From a virus: a DNA stretch of 35,889 nucleotides. The stretch is from IMG/VR virus record IMGVR_UViG_3300017917_002221, positions 1 to 35,889 of that record. The stretch is one strand, 5' to 3'. Shown one piece after another: positions 28,336-35,500 of this stretch. The position numbers were made by a program, and so were the translations under genes. Within the stretch, counting starts at the first letter, position 1. Every line of letters begins with the position of its first letter. The notes under the pieces were generated by a model, which had not been told where the DNA came from, ran no database searches, and saw only the letters and a list, made by a program, of their open reading frames with translations.

Positions 28336-28596
28336 ATGTCAGCTAACGGAATTGCTCACTTAACAACAAGACAAGATAGACAAGAAGCTAAACTAACAAT
28401 CGCAGAAGCCAAACGTCAAGGTAAAACTGTTGCTCGAGACGGGACTATTACAGGAAGTTTAGACAGCACTAAACCCTACTACAGAGAAAACAATGTATTG
28501 GATATAGATTTATTGTCAGCAAAGTATGTAGGCAACACCGCAGTAGATGATGGCGCTCCTTTAGAACCACATCGTCCATGGACACCCCAACCTTAA
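28336..28596 (+). CDS. conserved phage hypothetical protein (86 aa)
   Basis: Helical start ([18 protein letters not shown]) and an extended end ([20 protein letters not shown]). I recall related proteins next to structural genes in T4-like aquatic phages. Function unknown. GGAGAG precedes the ATG. Confidence 0.75.
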   Translation: MSANGIAHLTTRQDRQEAKLTIAEAKRQGKTVARDGTITGSLDSTKPYYRENNVLDIDLLSAKYVGNTAVDDGAPLEPHRPWTPQP

Positions 28597-28602
28597 TATA
28601 CT

Positions 28603-29907
28603 ATGGGCGTACAACAACCTAATTCAACAAACTACAGCCATCCGCACGAAAGTCACTTGCTTGACTTGCATAATGCGATGGACTATAACAGTCTAGGACA
28701 ACCTGTTTTAAGAACTACTTCAGGTGCCGCCCCTACATCTAACGATGCATTTGGTAGGCTACGTGTTAGTAATCCGTTAACTTTATTTGATAGCTTTCAT
28801 CGCTATAACGACAATGGTAAAATTAACACATATACCAGCGGAACAGCCAGTGCTACACAGAATTCAAATGCAGGCCTAATTGAATGTACTGTTGGTACGG
28901 CCAGTGGAGATAAAGTATATAGAGAAAGCAGTCGTGTGTTTGCCTACCAACCTGGAAAGAGTCTTCAAATACTAACAACATTTTGCATGGCACCAGGTAA
29001 AACAAATCTGCGTCAACGCATAGGATACTTTGATACGGCTAACGGTGTGTTCTTAGAACAAGACGGTACGCAGTTAAGTTTTAGAGTACGTAGTTCAACT
29101 ACAGGATCAATTGTTTATGAAACAGCCAATCAAGCAGATTGGAATGTTGATCCTTTAAACGGTACAGGTATATCAGCAAAAACACTTGATATTACCAAAG
29201 CACAAATTTTATTTTTTGATATAGAGTGGTTGGGTGTTGGCAGCGTTCGTTGCGGATTTGTTATCGACGGTGAATTTGTTTTAGCACATATATTTCACCA
29301 TGCAAATCGTACAACAGGAACCTACATGACTACTGCCTGTTTGCCTATACGAATGGAATTAGAAAACACCGGAGCTACAGCAAGTTCAAGTACTTATAAA
29401 CAAATCTGTTCGACTGTCATCAGTGAAGGCGGATATGCCTTAACAGGCCGCCCATTAAGTATTGGACATAGATTAAATGCCGCATACAGTTTAACGGATC
29501 CAAACATAGTTTACCCTATCTTTACTATGAGATTAAAAAGCACAAGATTGGGAGGTATTGTATTACCTAAGAACTACAGCGTTGGCCTAACAGGTAACAA
29601 CAATTTTAGGTTTATGATTGTTATAGGCGGAGTTACTTCAGGAGGCACTTGGGTTGATGCTGGAGCAGACAGTTCAGTAGAATATAATTTAACTGCTACA
29701 AGCATTACAGGCGGGCGTATTGCAGAATGGAAACAGATTATAGGTAGCAACCAGTTCGCTGGAGTTGCTGATGTCGCAGATCCATTTGCGTATCAATTAG
29801 AACGTAACACATTTACAAGTACTGCTACTGAACTGTCTATATGCTTAACAACTAGCGGTAATAACGTAGCTGTCTATGGTGCAGCGAACTGGGAAGAAAT
29901 CACTTAA
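28603..29907 (+). CDS. virion structural protein of the FGRLRVS type (434 aa)
   Basis: Residues 43-62 read APTSNDAFGRLRVSNPLTLF, a motif of large structural proteins in T4-like cyanophages and relatives. The rest is beta-rich and Thr/Ser/Gly-rich (TYTSGTASATQNSNAGLIEC), with no catalytic motif. It is probably a capsid-exterior, neck or fibre protein. An AT-rich TTAATATA element lies 2 nt upstream of ATG 28603, and there is no Shine-Dalgarno. Exact virion position unknown. Confidence 0.82.
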   Translation: MGVQQPNSTNYSHPHESHLLDLHNAMDYNSLGQPVLRTTSGAAPTSNDAFGRLRVSNPLTLFDSFHRYNDNGKINTYTSGTASATQNSNAGLIECTVGTASGDKVYRESSRVFAYQPGKSLQILTTFCMAPGKTNLRQRIGYFDTANGVFLEQDGTQLSFRVRSSTTGSIVYETANQADWNVDPLNGTGISAKTLDITKAQILFFDIEWLGVGSVRCGFVIDGEFVLAHIFHHANRTTGTYMTTACLPIRMELENTGATASSSTYKQICSTVISEGGYALTGRPLSIGHRLNAAYSLTDPNIVYPIFTMRLKSTRLGGIVLPKNYSVGLTGNNNFRFMIVIGGVTSGGTWVDAGADSSVEYNLTATSITGGRIAEWKQIIGSNQFAGVADVADPFAYQLERNTFTSTATELSICLTTSGNNVAVYGAANWEEIT

Positions 29908-29910
29908 ATA
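29905..29910 (+). promoter_or_regulatory. T4-type late promoter element
   Basis: CTTAAATA ends 7 nt before ATG 29918; no Shine-Dalgarno. Confidence 0.68.
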
Positions 29911-29917
29911 CAACACT

Positions 29918-30244
29918 ATGAAAATAACTGATTTATTAAACGAAACTCCAATAGACATGACAGGCGATCCTAACGATCCTATGATTTACGGACATGCTAA
30001 AGCCAACCCAATGAGTCTAAAAGGACGCATCATGCAAGCCCGCGCTCAATTAAAGGATCTAGCAGAACGTGCAGAGTCTAATGAATTATCAGTTTGGGAA
30101 GGGATTGTTCGCGATGCCAAAGGCGGCATGTTCATGGGCTTGGAACAGAACTTAGAACAGATTCGTCACGGTATTGAAGAGTTAGCGGCAAAACGTAAGA
30201 AAGGCGGAGTTCAAAGTCGTGGCATTGATAGGAATATAGGATGA
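29918..30244 (+). CDS. late protein with capsid-tag-like N-terminus (108 aa)
   Basis: Begins MKITDLLNET, where L-N-E fits a prohead-protease site. Then MTGDPNDPMIYGHAKANPMS and GGMFMGLEQNLEQIRHGIEE, which I recall as conserved in T4-like phages. Function unknown; head-internal is plausible. ATG 29918 is chosen because the promoter ends 7 nt upstream. Overlaps the next gene by 4 nt. Confidence 0.75.
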   Translation: MKITDLLNETPIDMTGDPNDPMIYGHAKANPMSLKGRIMQARAQLKDLAERAESNELSVWEGIVRDAKGGMFMGLEQNLEQIRHGIEELAAKRKKGGVQSRGIDRNIG

Positions 30245-30645
30245 AGGTCAAAGAATTATTAACCGAAGGCCTAGGTCGCAAAGACACTTATAAGATCCTG
30301 CTTGACTTTATCAAGTTTGCCGCAGAACATTTGGAGCTGGATAGTCTTCCAAAGTTTGAATTTAAGTTTGATACCAAGCGTAGCTTGGAACATCATAGTT
30401 TTGGCGGGTACGGTAGTGAACACATTAATATCACTGTAGTTAATCGCCATATCATGGATGTCTGCCGAACATTGGCACATGAGCTTGTCCACTACAAACA
30501 AGATCTAAATCACGAACTAGACGGCGATGATCCTGGAGCAACTGGCAGTCCACAGGAAAATGAAGCAAATGCAGAAGCTGCGGTAATAATGCGCAACTGG
30601 GGCAAACGACATCCAGAACTTTTTGATAGAGAAAGTATTGTATAA
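30241..30645 (+). CDS. zinc metallopeptidase-like protein with capsid-tag-like N-terminus
   Basis: MKVKELLTEG is the clearest tag in the window, with L-T-E. The domain has TLAHELVHYKQD (HExxH zinc site, residues 79-90) and ENEANAEA (a downstream Glu ligand), the layout of small gluzincin-type peptidases seen in T4-like phages. It may process head or host proteins. A terminator follows. The substrate is unknown. Confidence 0.78.
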   Translation: MKVKELLTEGLGRKDTYKILLDFIKFAAEHLELDSLPKFEFKFDTKRSLEHHSFGGYGSEHINITVVNRHIMDVCRTLAHELVHYKQDLNHELDGDDPGATGSPQENEANAEAAVIMRNWGKRHPELFDRESIV

Positions 30646-30650
30646 AAGAA

Positions 30651-30680
30651 AAAGCACCCGAAGGTGCTTTTCTTATTTTT
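30651..30680. terminator. bidirectional terminator between convergent genes
   Basis: AAAGCACC (30651-30658) pairs with GGTGCTTT (30663-30670) around CGAA. A-rich on the left and T-rich on the right, so it can end the gene at 30645 and the leftward gene ending at 30744. Confidence 0.88.
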
Positions 30681-30743
30681 ATAGTATCAATCTACTCATA
30701 CCCAATGGGTGATAATAAACCGTTTAGGTTATAATATCAATAA

Positions 30744-31010
30744 TTACTTCTTTACGCCAGCATTTACAAAACCGTACATTTTTTCAGCTGTTTCTAACAC
30801 TTTGTCAAGACCTGGAAATTGTGGCATTTCAACTGTGCTAACAATCTGTCCAGTTTTTTCATCACGTTTGGCTGACATTTCCCAACCTTGGAATTTGACG
30901 CTGTATTCGCTTTGAACAAGATCTTTAGCCATTGCTAGAATGTCTGTACGTATTTCGTAGCCGTTCTTGTTAAACTTAACTTCTGGTAGTTTTGGTGCAA
31001 AATCGGACAT
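30744..31010 (-). CDS. hypothetical protein paired with the phasin-like gene (88 aa)
   Basis: A mixed alpha/beta protein (FNKNGYEIRTDILAMAKDLV, then MPQFPGLDKVLETAEKMYGF). Unknown function. It starts 2 nt after the phasin-like gene with AAGGGG upstream and shares its promoter, so the products likely work together. Ends 64 nt from the terminator. Confidence 0.78.
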   Translation of the reverse strand: MSDFAPKLPEVKFNKNGYEIRTDILAMAKDLVQSEYSVKFQGWEMSAKRDEKTGQIVSTVEMPQFPGLDKVLETAEKMYGFVNAGVKK

Positions 31011-31012
31011 GT

Positions 31013-31231
31013 TTAGGCCCCTTTCTTAGAGTAAACTGAATCACTCACGCCTTTGAAGGCAAGTTGAGCAAGGCTCAAACTAGTTTGATAAGAATTTTTA
31101 ATAAATTTGGCATTCGCCTCAGTTAGCTTAACTAACTCTGTTTGAATTTTCTTATCTGCAACGTAAGTTTCTACGAAAGATTTCTGAGCACCTTGAACGG
31201 TGTCAACGATTGTGTCAAATGATGTAAACAT
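31013..31231 (-). CDS. phasin-like small protein (72 aa)
   Basis: Starts MFTSFDTIVDTVQGAQKSF, and continues with an amphipathic helix with regular Ala, Leu and Lys (AKFIKNSYQTSLSLAQLAF). This resembles the helical core of phasins, which coat polyhydroxybutyrate granules, but it is much shorter than the usual 150-190 aa. The assignment is by pattern only. Strong AAGGAG; the leader has a hairpin. Confidence 0.55.
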   Translation of the reverse strand: MFTSFDTIVDTVQGAQKSFVETYVADKKIQTELVKLTEANAKFIKNSYQTSLSLAQLAFKGVSDSVYSKKGA

Positions 31232-31263
31232 ATTTTTCTCCTTGTGTGTATGTTTGTGTTGTT

Positions 31264-31284
31264 ACAATGTCTTTACAACATTGT
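31264..31284 (-). other. hairpin in the leader of the phasin-like gene
   Basis: ACAATGT (31264-31270) pairs with ACATTGT (31278-31284). It sits in the 5' leader about 35 nt before the ATG and may stabilise the mRNA. Confidence 0.6.
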
Positions 31285-31287
31285 AGT

Positions 31288-31316
31288 ATTATATATCTCT
31301 TTTAGATAAAAATCAA
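31288..31316 (-). promoter_or_regulatory. sigma70 promoter of the phasin-like operon
   Basis: On the minus strand TTGATT (31316-31311), 17-nt spacer, TATAAT (31293-31288). Suggests early or constitutive expression in the midst of late genes. Confidence 0.78.
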
Positions 31317-31892
31317 CTATTTCTTGAACTTTTTTATTCGTTCTTTGATAATTTTAACTACTGGTTCTGCCAATACAACTTCGTAGTGATTGTAATCCAC
31401 TTCTATCAACTCCATATCTTCATGATGTTTCTGACTAGCTACAGTAACAACTCCGTCGTTGTGAGCAAGCATGAAAGGACTTTGACCTTTGACCGTTACA
31501 ACATTAGTCCAAGGGTGCCGGATTTTAATCTTATCTGCTTGTTTAAAAGCCCAACTATTAGGACCAATATCACGCATCAATCTGCTGAAAGGTAAAAAGT
31601 ATTTGGCATACTCGGCTACTTCAGCACCTCCATAAGGAGTACTTAGTGTAACCGCTCCTAACACTTGTTTGGGCAAAATGTTAGCAATATGTAAACTATA
31701 AATGCCACCCAAACTATGTGCTACAAATGCAATGTCATCTACAGTAGATAGTTGTTCAAGCATGTCTTTTAGGTTGTTTTCAAACCCATTACGACTATCA
31801 TAATTGATGTCTATGCCCTCACCCAACTTACTTCTAATGTAGTTAAAACTTTCACTGGTAGCACTGGCTCCGTGAATATAAACTAATTTCAT
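31317..31892 (-). CDS. alpha/beta hydrolase
   Basis: The 191-aa protein has VYIHGAS (oxyanion hole, residues 4-10), FVAHSLGG (Ser60 nucleophile), HNDGVVT (Asp146) and NHYEVV (His169): a complete catalytic triad. No signal peptide, so cytoplasmic. It could be an esterase, lipase or PHB-type depolymerase; the substrate is open. Start ATG 31892 lies 4 nt after TAAATA on the minus strand, with no Shine-Dalgarno. Confidence 0.83.
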   Translation of the reverse strand: MKLVYIHGASATSESFNYIRSKLGEGIDINYDSRNGFENNLKDMLEQLSTVDDIAFVAHSLGGIYSLHIANILPKQVLGAVTLSTPYGGAEVAEYAKYFLPFSRLMRDIGPNSWAFKQADKIKIRHPWTNVVTVKGQSPFMLAHNDGVVTVASQKHHEDMELIEVDYNHYEVVLAEPVVKIIKERIKKFKK

Positions 31893-31896
31893 CAGA

Positions 31897-31902
31897 TATT
31901 TA
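31897..31902 (-). promoter_or_regulatory. late promoter element, leaderless spacing
   Basis: AAATAAATATCTGATG on the minus strand: the element ends 4 nt before ATG 31892. Confidence 0.72.
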
Positions 31903-31904
31903 TT

Positions 31905-32006
31905 TTAATAATATCCGCCGTTTCTATAGCCTTTACGAGTTCTGTATTCGTGTAATGATTCCGAACAAGCAATCAAGAACTTCCACACTGATTTAATAAT
32001 TTTCAT
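31905..32006 (-). CDS. small basic protein (33 aa)
   Basis: MKIIKSVWKFLIACSESLHE, then a basic aromatic end (YRTRKGYRNGGYY). Starts by ATGA overlap with the gene at 32003-32182, and its end abuts the next promoter. A tail of this kind recurs in large phages, from memory. Function unknown. Confidence 0.6.
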   Translation of the reverse strand: MKIIKSVWKFLIACSESLHEYRTRKGYRNGGYY

Positions 32007-32182
32007 AGTCCTTTCCCCCAAAATTGTGTATCATACTCGCGCTGCCAATGTTCTACTTCAGCTGCATTAGTTGGGCGTTTGCTTGTGATATATTGTTCTA
32101 AGCGTGTTTGATAATGTTGCTTAGGAAACATTTCTGCTAGTCGTTCTAACAACGATAGCATTTTTGTTGATAATTTATTCAT
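32003..32182 (-). CDS. hypothetical small protein (59 aa)
   Basis: Helical and basic (MNKLSTKMLSLLERLAEMFP), with EHWQREYDTQFWGKGL at its end. ATG 32182 has AGAGGA 7-8 nt upstream and is preferred over the longer frame from 32212. Function unknown. Confidence 0.68.
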   Translation of the reverse strand: MNKLSTKMLSLLERLAEMFPKQHYQTRLEQYITSKRPTNAAEVEHWQREYDTQFWGKGL

Positions 32183-32230
32183 TTTACTATCCTCTGTAAG
32201 TGTGTGTAGCAACTCATGGTTTCTACTGAG

Positions 32231-32236
32231 TATTTA
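32231..32236 (-). promoter_or_regulatory. late promoter element
   Basis: CTAAATACTC on the minus strand, 48 nt upstream of ATG 32182, with AGAGGA in the leader. Confidence 0.55.
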
Positions 32237-32276
32237 GTTCAGGTTGATAATTCCAAAATAATATTGTAACATGCAA

Positions 32277-32282
32277 TAAATA
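32277..32282 (+). promoter_or_regulatory. T4-type late promoter element
   Basis: AATAAATA at 32275-32282. An ATG at 32284 is only 1 nt past it and would be outside the transcript, which supports ATG 32302. Confidence 0.7.
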
Positions 32283-32301
32283 CATGTGGAAAAACACTAT
32301 T

Positions 32302-32559
32302 ATGCGAAAGAGTACCAGATCAATATTACAAGAACTTTCGGACTTAGGAATCAGTAGGGATACTGACCTAGTGATAGAAAGTCGCGGCAGCAACTTAATA
32401 CAAAGCGCCATTAATCTGCTTACATTAATCAAAGAAAACTATGATATTGAAACAGCAGCTGAACTAGAGCGCCGTTTTATTAACAGTATCAAAGCAGGCG
32501 ATGCTACCAAGTTCAAACGCGGTATTAAGCGCATTCAGGAATCTAAAGACAATGGCTGA
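32302..32559 (+). CDS. conserved late phage protein, possible tag (85 aa)
   Basis: Starts MRKSTRSILQEL (L-Q-E fits a prohead-protease site), then ESRGSNLIQSAINLLTLIKE and a helical end; I recall the same core in T4-like cyanophages. ATG 32302 is preferred to ATG 32284, which is too close to the promoter. Overlaps the next gene by 8 nt. Function unknown. Confidence 0.75.
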   Translation: MRKSTRSILQELSDLGISRDTDLVIESRGSNLIQSAINLLTLIKENYDIETAAELERRFINSIKAGDATKFKRGIKRIQESKDNG

Positions 32560-33340
32560 AAAAGGCAGTAAGATATTTCCAGACACAGTGCCGTTTCAAA
32601 AGAAACATGCTGACGAACTAAGAGCTAAAATGAACAAGTACCTAGCTAAACTAGGACTTACTGCTGTGGGTGTTGGATCAACAAGCGATCCTGATAGAGA
32701 CCCAGAAGAGTTGGCCAGCGATTTAGACAACATGGTTGATCTTGATGATATCATAGAAAAACTTAATGTACAAGTAAATCCAGCTGATAAAAAAGATACT
32801 ATTGAAAAAGCTGCCCGTAAAGCCCTATCAGATGCAATACAAAGCATGGGCTTACAAACAAGCCAAGCAGGTGTTAACGTGTTTGTACGTTTGCCCTACG
32901 GCCCAAATGCACATCAAGTTGACCTGGAATGTATACGCAAAGTAGGCAAAGTACAACGCTATCATCAACACCGTATTCCACGTGGTAGTCCATTTAAAGG
33001 TGTAAGCAAACAGCTAATGATTGCCAGTCTTGCCAAACAAAAAGGCTATGTATACAGCGCATGGGAAGGACTCTATGCTCGAACACCCGAAAACAAAAAA
33101 GGCGAATTAGTTGCTGATGACTGGGACGAAATGGCCAAGGTTTTATTAGGTCCTAGAGCCGATGGAAACAATCTAGCCAGCGTAGAAGCTATTATGAAAA
33201 GTCTTCCAGCAGATCAAGCTCAAGCACTACTGGCACATGTACGTCAAGACAAAAACTGGGTTGAAAAACAACGCCAAGCAGTTGCTGAAAATAACAGTAT
33301 AAACTGGTTCAAAAACATCTATCAAAAAATAGGTCTATAA
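32552..33340 (+). CDS. nucleotidyltransferase-like protein (262 aa)
   Basis: Residues 36-59 (TAVGVGSTSDPDRDPEELAS, then DLDN) hold a G-S...S-D-x-D arrangement, and HQVDLECI a possible third acid, like the polymerase-beta nucleotidyltransferase fold. Later YVYSAWEGLYARTPENKKGE is conserved in phage relatives. Activity is not certain: the spacing from G-S to the acids is unusually long. ATG 32552 overlaps the previous gene. Confidence 0.65.
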   Translation: MAEKGSKIFPDTVPFQKKHADELRAKMNKYLAKLGLTAVGVGSTSDPDRDPEELASDLDNMVDLDDIIEKLNVQVNPADKKDTIEKAARKALSDAIQSMGLQTSQAGVNVFVRLPYGPNAHQVDLECIRKVGKVQRYHQHRIPRGSPFKGVSKQLMIASLAKQKGYVYSAWEGLYARTPENKKGELVADDWDEMAKVLLGPRADGNNLASVEAIMKSLPADQAQALLAHVRQDKNWVEKQRQAVAENNSINWFKNIYQKIGL

Positions 33341-33362
33341 GCCCATTTTTTATTAACCAAAC

Positions 33363-33368
33363 TAAATA
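33363..33368 (+). promoter_or_regulatory. T4-type late promoter element
   Basis: ACTAAATACATA followed by a 57-nt leader with a hairpin and AGAGGAG before ATG 33426. Confidence 0.75.
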
Positions 33369-33379
33369 CATATACAAAG

Positions 33380-33397
33380 CTCACAGAGTAGTGAGCG
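33380..33397 (+). other. leader hairpin
   Basis: GCTCAC and GTGAGC pair around AGAGTA in the leader of the gene at 33426; probably protects a highly translated mRNA. Confidence 0.6.
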
Positions 33398-33425
33398 TTG
33401 ATAAGCATATAAGAGGAGAAAAATT

Positions 33426-33821
33426 ATGCCATCATTAGTCGGATCAACAGTCGCAGCAAACTATTTAAAAGCTGCTCCATCAACACAATTCGGTACACGT
33501 CAGTTAACATTCTTAAAGGTTACTGCCGTTCACAGCGCCGCAGCCGTTGATTTTAGCGCAACTTATACTGCCAGCAACAGCACATTTTCTAAAGCTGTTC
33601 GTGCAATTCAGAATTTTGCTGAATTATATGCAGTTGGCACACCTGACGCAACAGGTTTCATTGTTATCATCGCCGATGACACTAAAAATGGTGCAGAAGC
33701 TAACAGCAACGTTCAAGCAACTACTTACGGTGCAATGGAAGCTGCTATCAAAGCAGCAATTGAAGCAGACACATCTGCTACAGTTGCAGAATTAACATTT
33801 GACGGCGTAGCAATTAGCTAA
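33426..33821 (+). CDS. abundant late protein, probably structural (131 aa)
   Basis: An Ala/Thr/Ser-rich 131-aa protein (MPSLVGSTVAANYLKAAPST; later FAELYAVGTPDATGFIVIIA), beta-prone with a helical end. It is a single transcription unit with late promoter, leader hairpin, the best Shine-Dalgarno of the region (AGAGGAG) and a strong terminator, which suggests high expression such as a capsid decoration or tail protein. No family recognised. Confidence 0.75.
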   Translation: MPSLVGSTVAANYLKAAPSTQFGTRQLTFLKVTAVHSAAAVDFSATYTASNSTFSKAVRAIQNFAELYAVGTPDATGFIVIIADDTKNGAEANSNVQATTYGAMEAAIKAAIEADTSATVAELTFDGVAIS

Positions 33822-33846
33822 TTCTCAACGGGATGGGAAGCAAATC

Positions 33847-33869
33847 AGGACTCTTCGGAGTCCTTTTTT
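33847..33869 (+). terminator. rho-independent terminator
   Basis: AGGACTC (33847-33853) pairs with GAGTCCT (33858-33864) around TTCG, followed by TTTTT. Confidence 0.92.
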
Positions 33870-33876
33870 GTTGATG

Positions 33877-33882
33877 TAAATA
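33877..33882 (+). promoter_or_regulatory. late promoter element, leaderless spacing
   Basis: GTAAATATAGGCATGG: the element ends 5 nt before ATG 33888. Confidence 0.75.
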
Positions 33883-33887
33883 TAGGC

Positions 33888-34289
33888 ATGGAATATAAGC
33901 TCTATACTACTATTGACATTACTAATACTGGTCAGTACAGATCAGAGGCTGGTAAAGAACATTTGCGCTGGAAAGAACAAAACTTTCAGACAATGCTATT
34001 AACACTGGGTATAAGAGGTAATGTTTCATACTCACAAAAACCATCAGTAACAGAAGTTAAAGGTAGTTTAGTTGGTTTTGAAACTGACGAAATTATTCGT
34101 GTATGGCGGTTTGATTTTATAACCGAACGAGATCAGTTGTTTGAAAAAAATAATAATCCAATTGGTCACCTGATTGATGACTTTGACGGAATTCCCTACA
34201 TCAGCGGGTTAGACGAATGTATGGAGCAAAACTATGATGTCTTTGTTACTGAAGGTCCTGCCCGTAATATTATTTTTTTCAAAAAATAA
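33888..34289 (+). CDS. conserved phage hypothetical protein (133 aa)
   Basis: A compact alpha/beta protein (MEYKLYTTIDITNTGQYRSE, then RWKEQNFQTMLLTLGIRGNV, ending EGPARNIIFFKK). I recall homologues in T4-like aquatic phages, without function. Leaderless late promoter; no Shine-Dalgarno. Confidence 0.77.
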   Translation: MEYKLYTTIDITNTGQYRSEAGKEHLRWKEQNFQTMLLTLGIRGNVSYSQKPSVTEVKGSLVGFETDEIIRVWRFDFITERDQLFEKNNNPIGHLIDDFDGIPYISGLDECMEQNYDVFVTEGPARNIIFFKK

Positions 34290-34295
34290 TAAATA
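34290..34295 (+). promoter_or_regulatory. T4-type late promoter element
   Basis: AATAAATA right after the previous stop; a leader of about 85 nt with a hairpin and AGAGG precedes ATG 34387. Confidence 0.65.
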
Positions 34296-34345
34296 ATTCA
34301 TAGAGGCTCCAACTAGTTCCAGTTATTTAGGCTATTAATACTACA

Positions 34346-34362
34346 CCAAACAACGTGTTTGG
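34346..34362 (+). other. leader hairpin
   Basis: CCAAACA and TGTTTGG pair around ACG in the leader of the gene at 34387. Confidence 0.62.
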
Positions 34363-34386
34363 ACACATTAATTAGAGGATGCCTGG

Positions 34387-34788
34387 ATGGCCACAAAAGA
34401 AGCTGTAGCGCAATTAGCAACACTGCCAGAGCGAGTAAGTGTTCTAGAAACTAAAGTTGAACATATCGATGACAAACTAGTAGATCTTAAAGCTGATGTC
34501 AAAGAAATGCATGACTGTTTAGACCGCACCAGAGATATCTTAGATGGAAAACTTGACCAAATGTTGGACGAGTATCGCATCAATAGAGACAAGTTTTATG
34601 AGCATGCCAATAAGCTCAACACAGAACAGACTGCACAGCACAACGAACTCGCAGCTAAATTATCAGAGTTAGAAAAGGTCAAGCACAAATTCATGTTGTA
34701 CGCCATGGCCGGAATGGCTTTCATTGCAGGAGCAGGATGGGTTGGACATCCTAATTTAGGCACCATACTAAAATTTCTAGGACTCTAA
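34387..34788 (+). CDS. coiled-coil protein with C-terminal membrane segment (133 aa)
   Basis: Heptad-like helices from residue 10 to about 100 (VSVLETKVEHIDDKLVDLKA) are followed by one hydrophobic stretch (KFMLYAMAGMAFIAGAGW, about 101-118) near the C-terminus. This plan occurs in phage holin-associated and membrane proteins; a lysis role is possible but unproved. AGAGG lies 8 nt before ATG 34387. Confidence 0.73.
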   Translation: MATKEAVAQLATLPERVSVLETKVEHIDDKLVDLKADVKEMHDCLDRTRDILDGKLDQMLDEYRINRDKFYEHANKLNTEQTAQHNELAAKLSELEKVKHKFMLYAMAGMAFIAGAGWVGHPNLGTILKFLGL

Positions 34789-34794
34789 ATCTGT

Positions 34795-34800
34795 TAAATA
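34795..34800 (+). promoter_or_regulatory. late promoter element, leaderless spacing
   Basis: GTTAAATACAGAATG: the element ends 4 nt before ATG 34805. Confidence 0.75.
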
Positions 34801-34804
34801 CAGA

Positions 34805-35500
34805 ATGAAAGTTCAAGAATTATCTGTAGATCCAATAACACATAACAAAGAGCTCAACCCAAAGTTATGGGAAAATAATCGCCTCATTCCTGAAATAAGA
34901 CACAGGTTGTTGGTTATTGCCAAACACTTTGCCGAGTATCTTAATGTTGAACGACTAAACTTAAAAGATATCACCATAAGCGGTAGCAACGCCAGTTATG
35001 GATACAGTGATAGCAGCGACTTAGACCTGCATCTTGTAGCAGTTGTTGACGGTCCAGAAAAAGCTGAATTATATGATGCTAAAAAGAACGTCTACAATTC
35101 AAAATATAACATTACAATCAAAGACATAGATGTTGAATTATATGTACAGGATTACAAACAGAAACATCACTCTGCTGGCATCTATAGTGTACTAAATGAT
35201 AAGTGGCTCAGTGAACCTAAACCTGGCGCACCTAAAGCTACTGCTAAAGAAGTTAAAAGTAAAGCCCGCAACTATGCTGCTAAGATTAATCAAGCACTTA
35301 AACAAGATGATTTAGAAAAAGCCAAAGAGACCATGGGCAACTTACGCAGATTACGCCAAGCAGGCTTAGAAACAGGCGGCGAACATAGTGTAGAAAATCT
35401 TGCTTTTAAGCTACTAAGAGCTAGAGGGCAAATTGATAAATTGCGTAAATATATAGATAAACTAGAAAGTGCTAAGTTAAGCATTGAGGATCAATCATGA
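34805..35500 (+). CDS. nucleotidyltransferase with capsid-tag-like N-terminus
   Basis: Residues 59-75 (SGSNASYGYSDSSDLDL) give the G-S-x(n)-S-D-L-D catalytic pair of polymerase-beta-type nucleotidyltransferases, and KDIDVELYVQD the third Asp. The tag MKVQELSVD starts the protein. The C-terminal half (residues 140-231) is helical and basic. Such enzymes add nucleotides to RNA, proteins or small molecules; if packaged, it could modify a host target early, as T4 Alt does by ADP-ribosylation. Overlaps the next gene. Confidence 0.8.
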   Translation: MKVQELSVDPITHNKELNPKLWENNRLIPEIRHRLLVIAKHFAEYLNVERLNLKDITISGSNASYGYSDSSDLDLHLVAVVDGPEKAELYDAKKNVYNSKYNITIKDIDVELYVQDYKQKHHSAGIYSVLNDKWLSEPKPGAPKATAKEVKSKARNYAAKINQALKQDDLEKAKETMGNLRRLRQAGLETGGEHSVENLAFKLLRARGQIDKLRKYIDKLESAKLSIEDQS

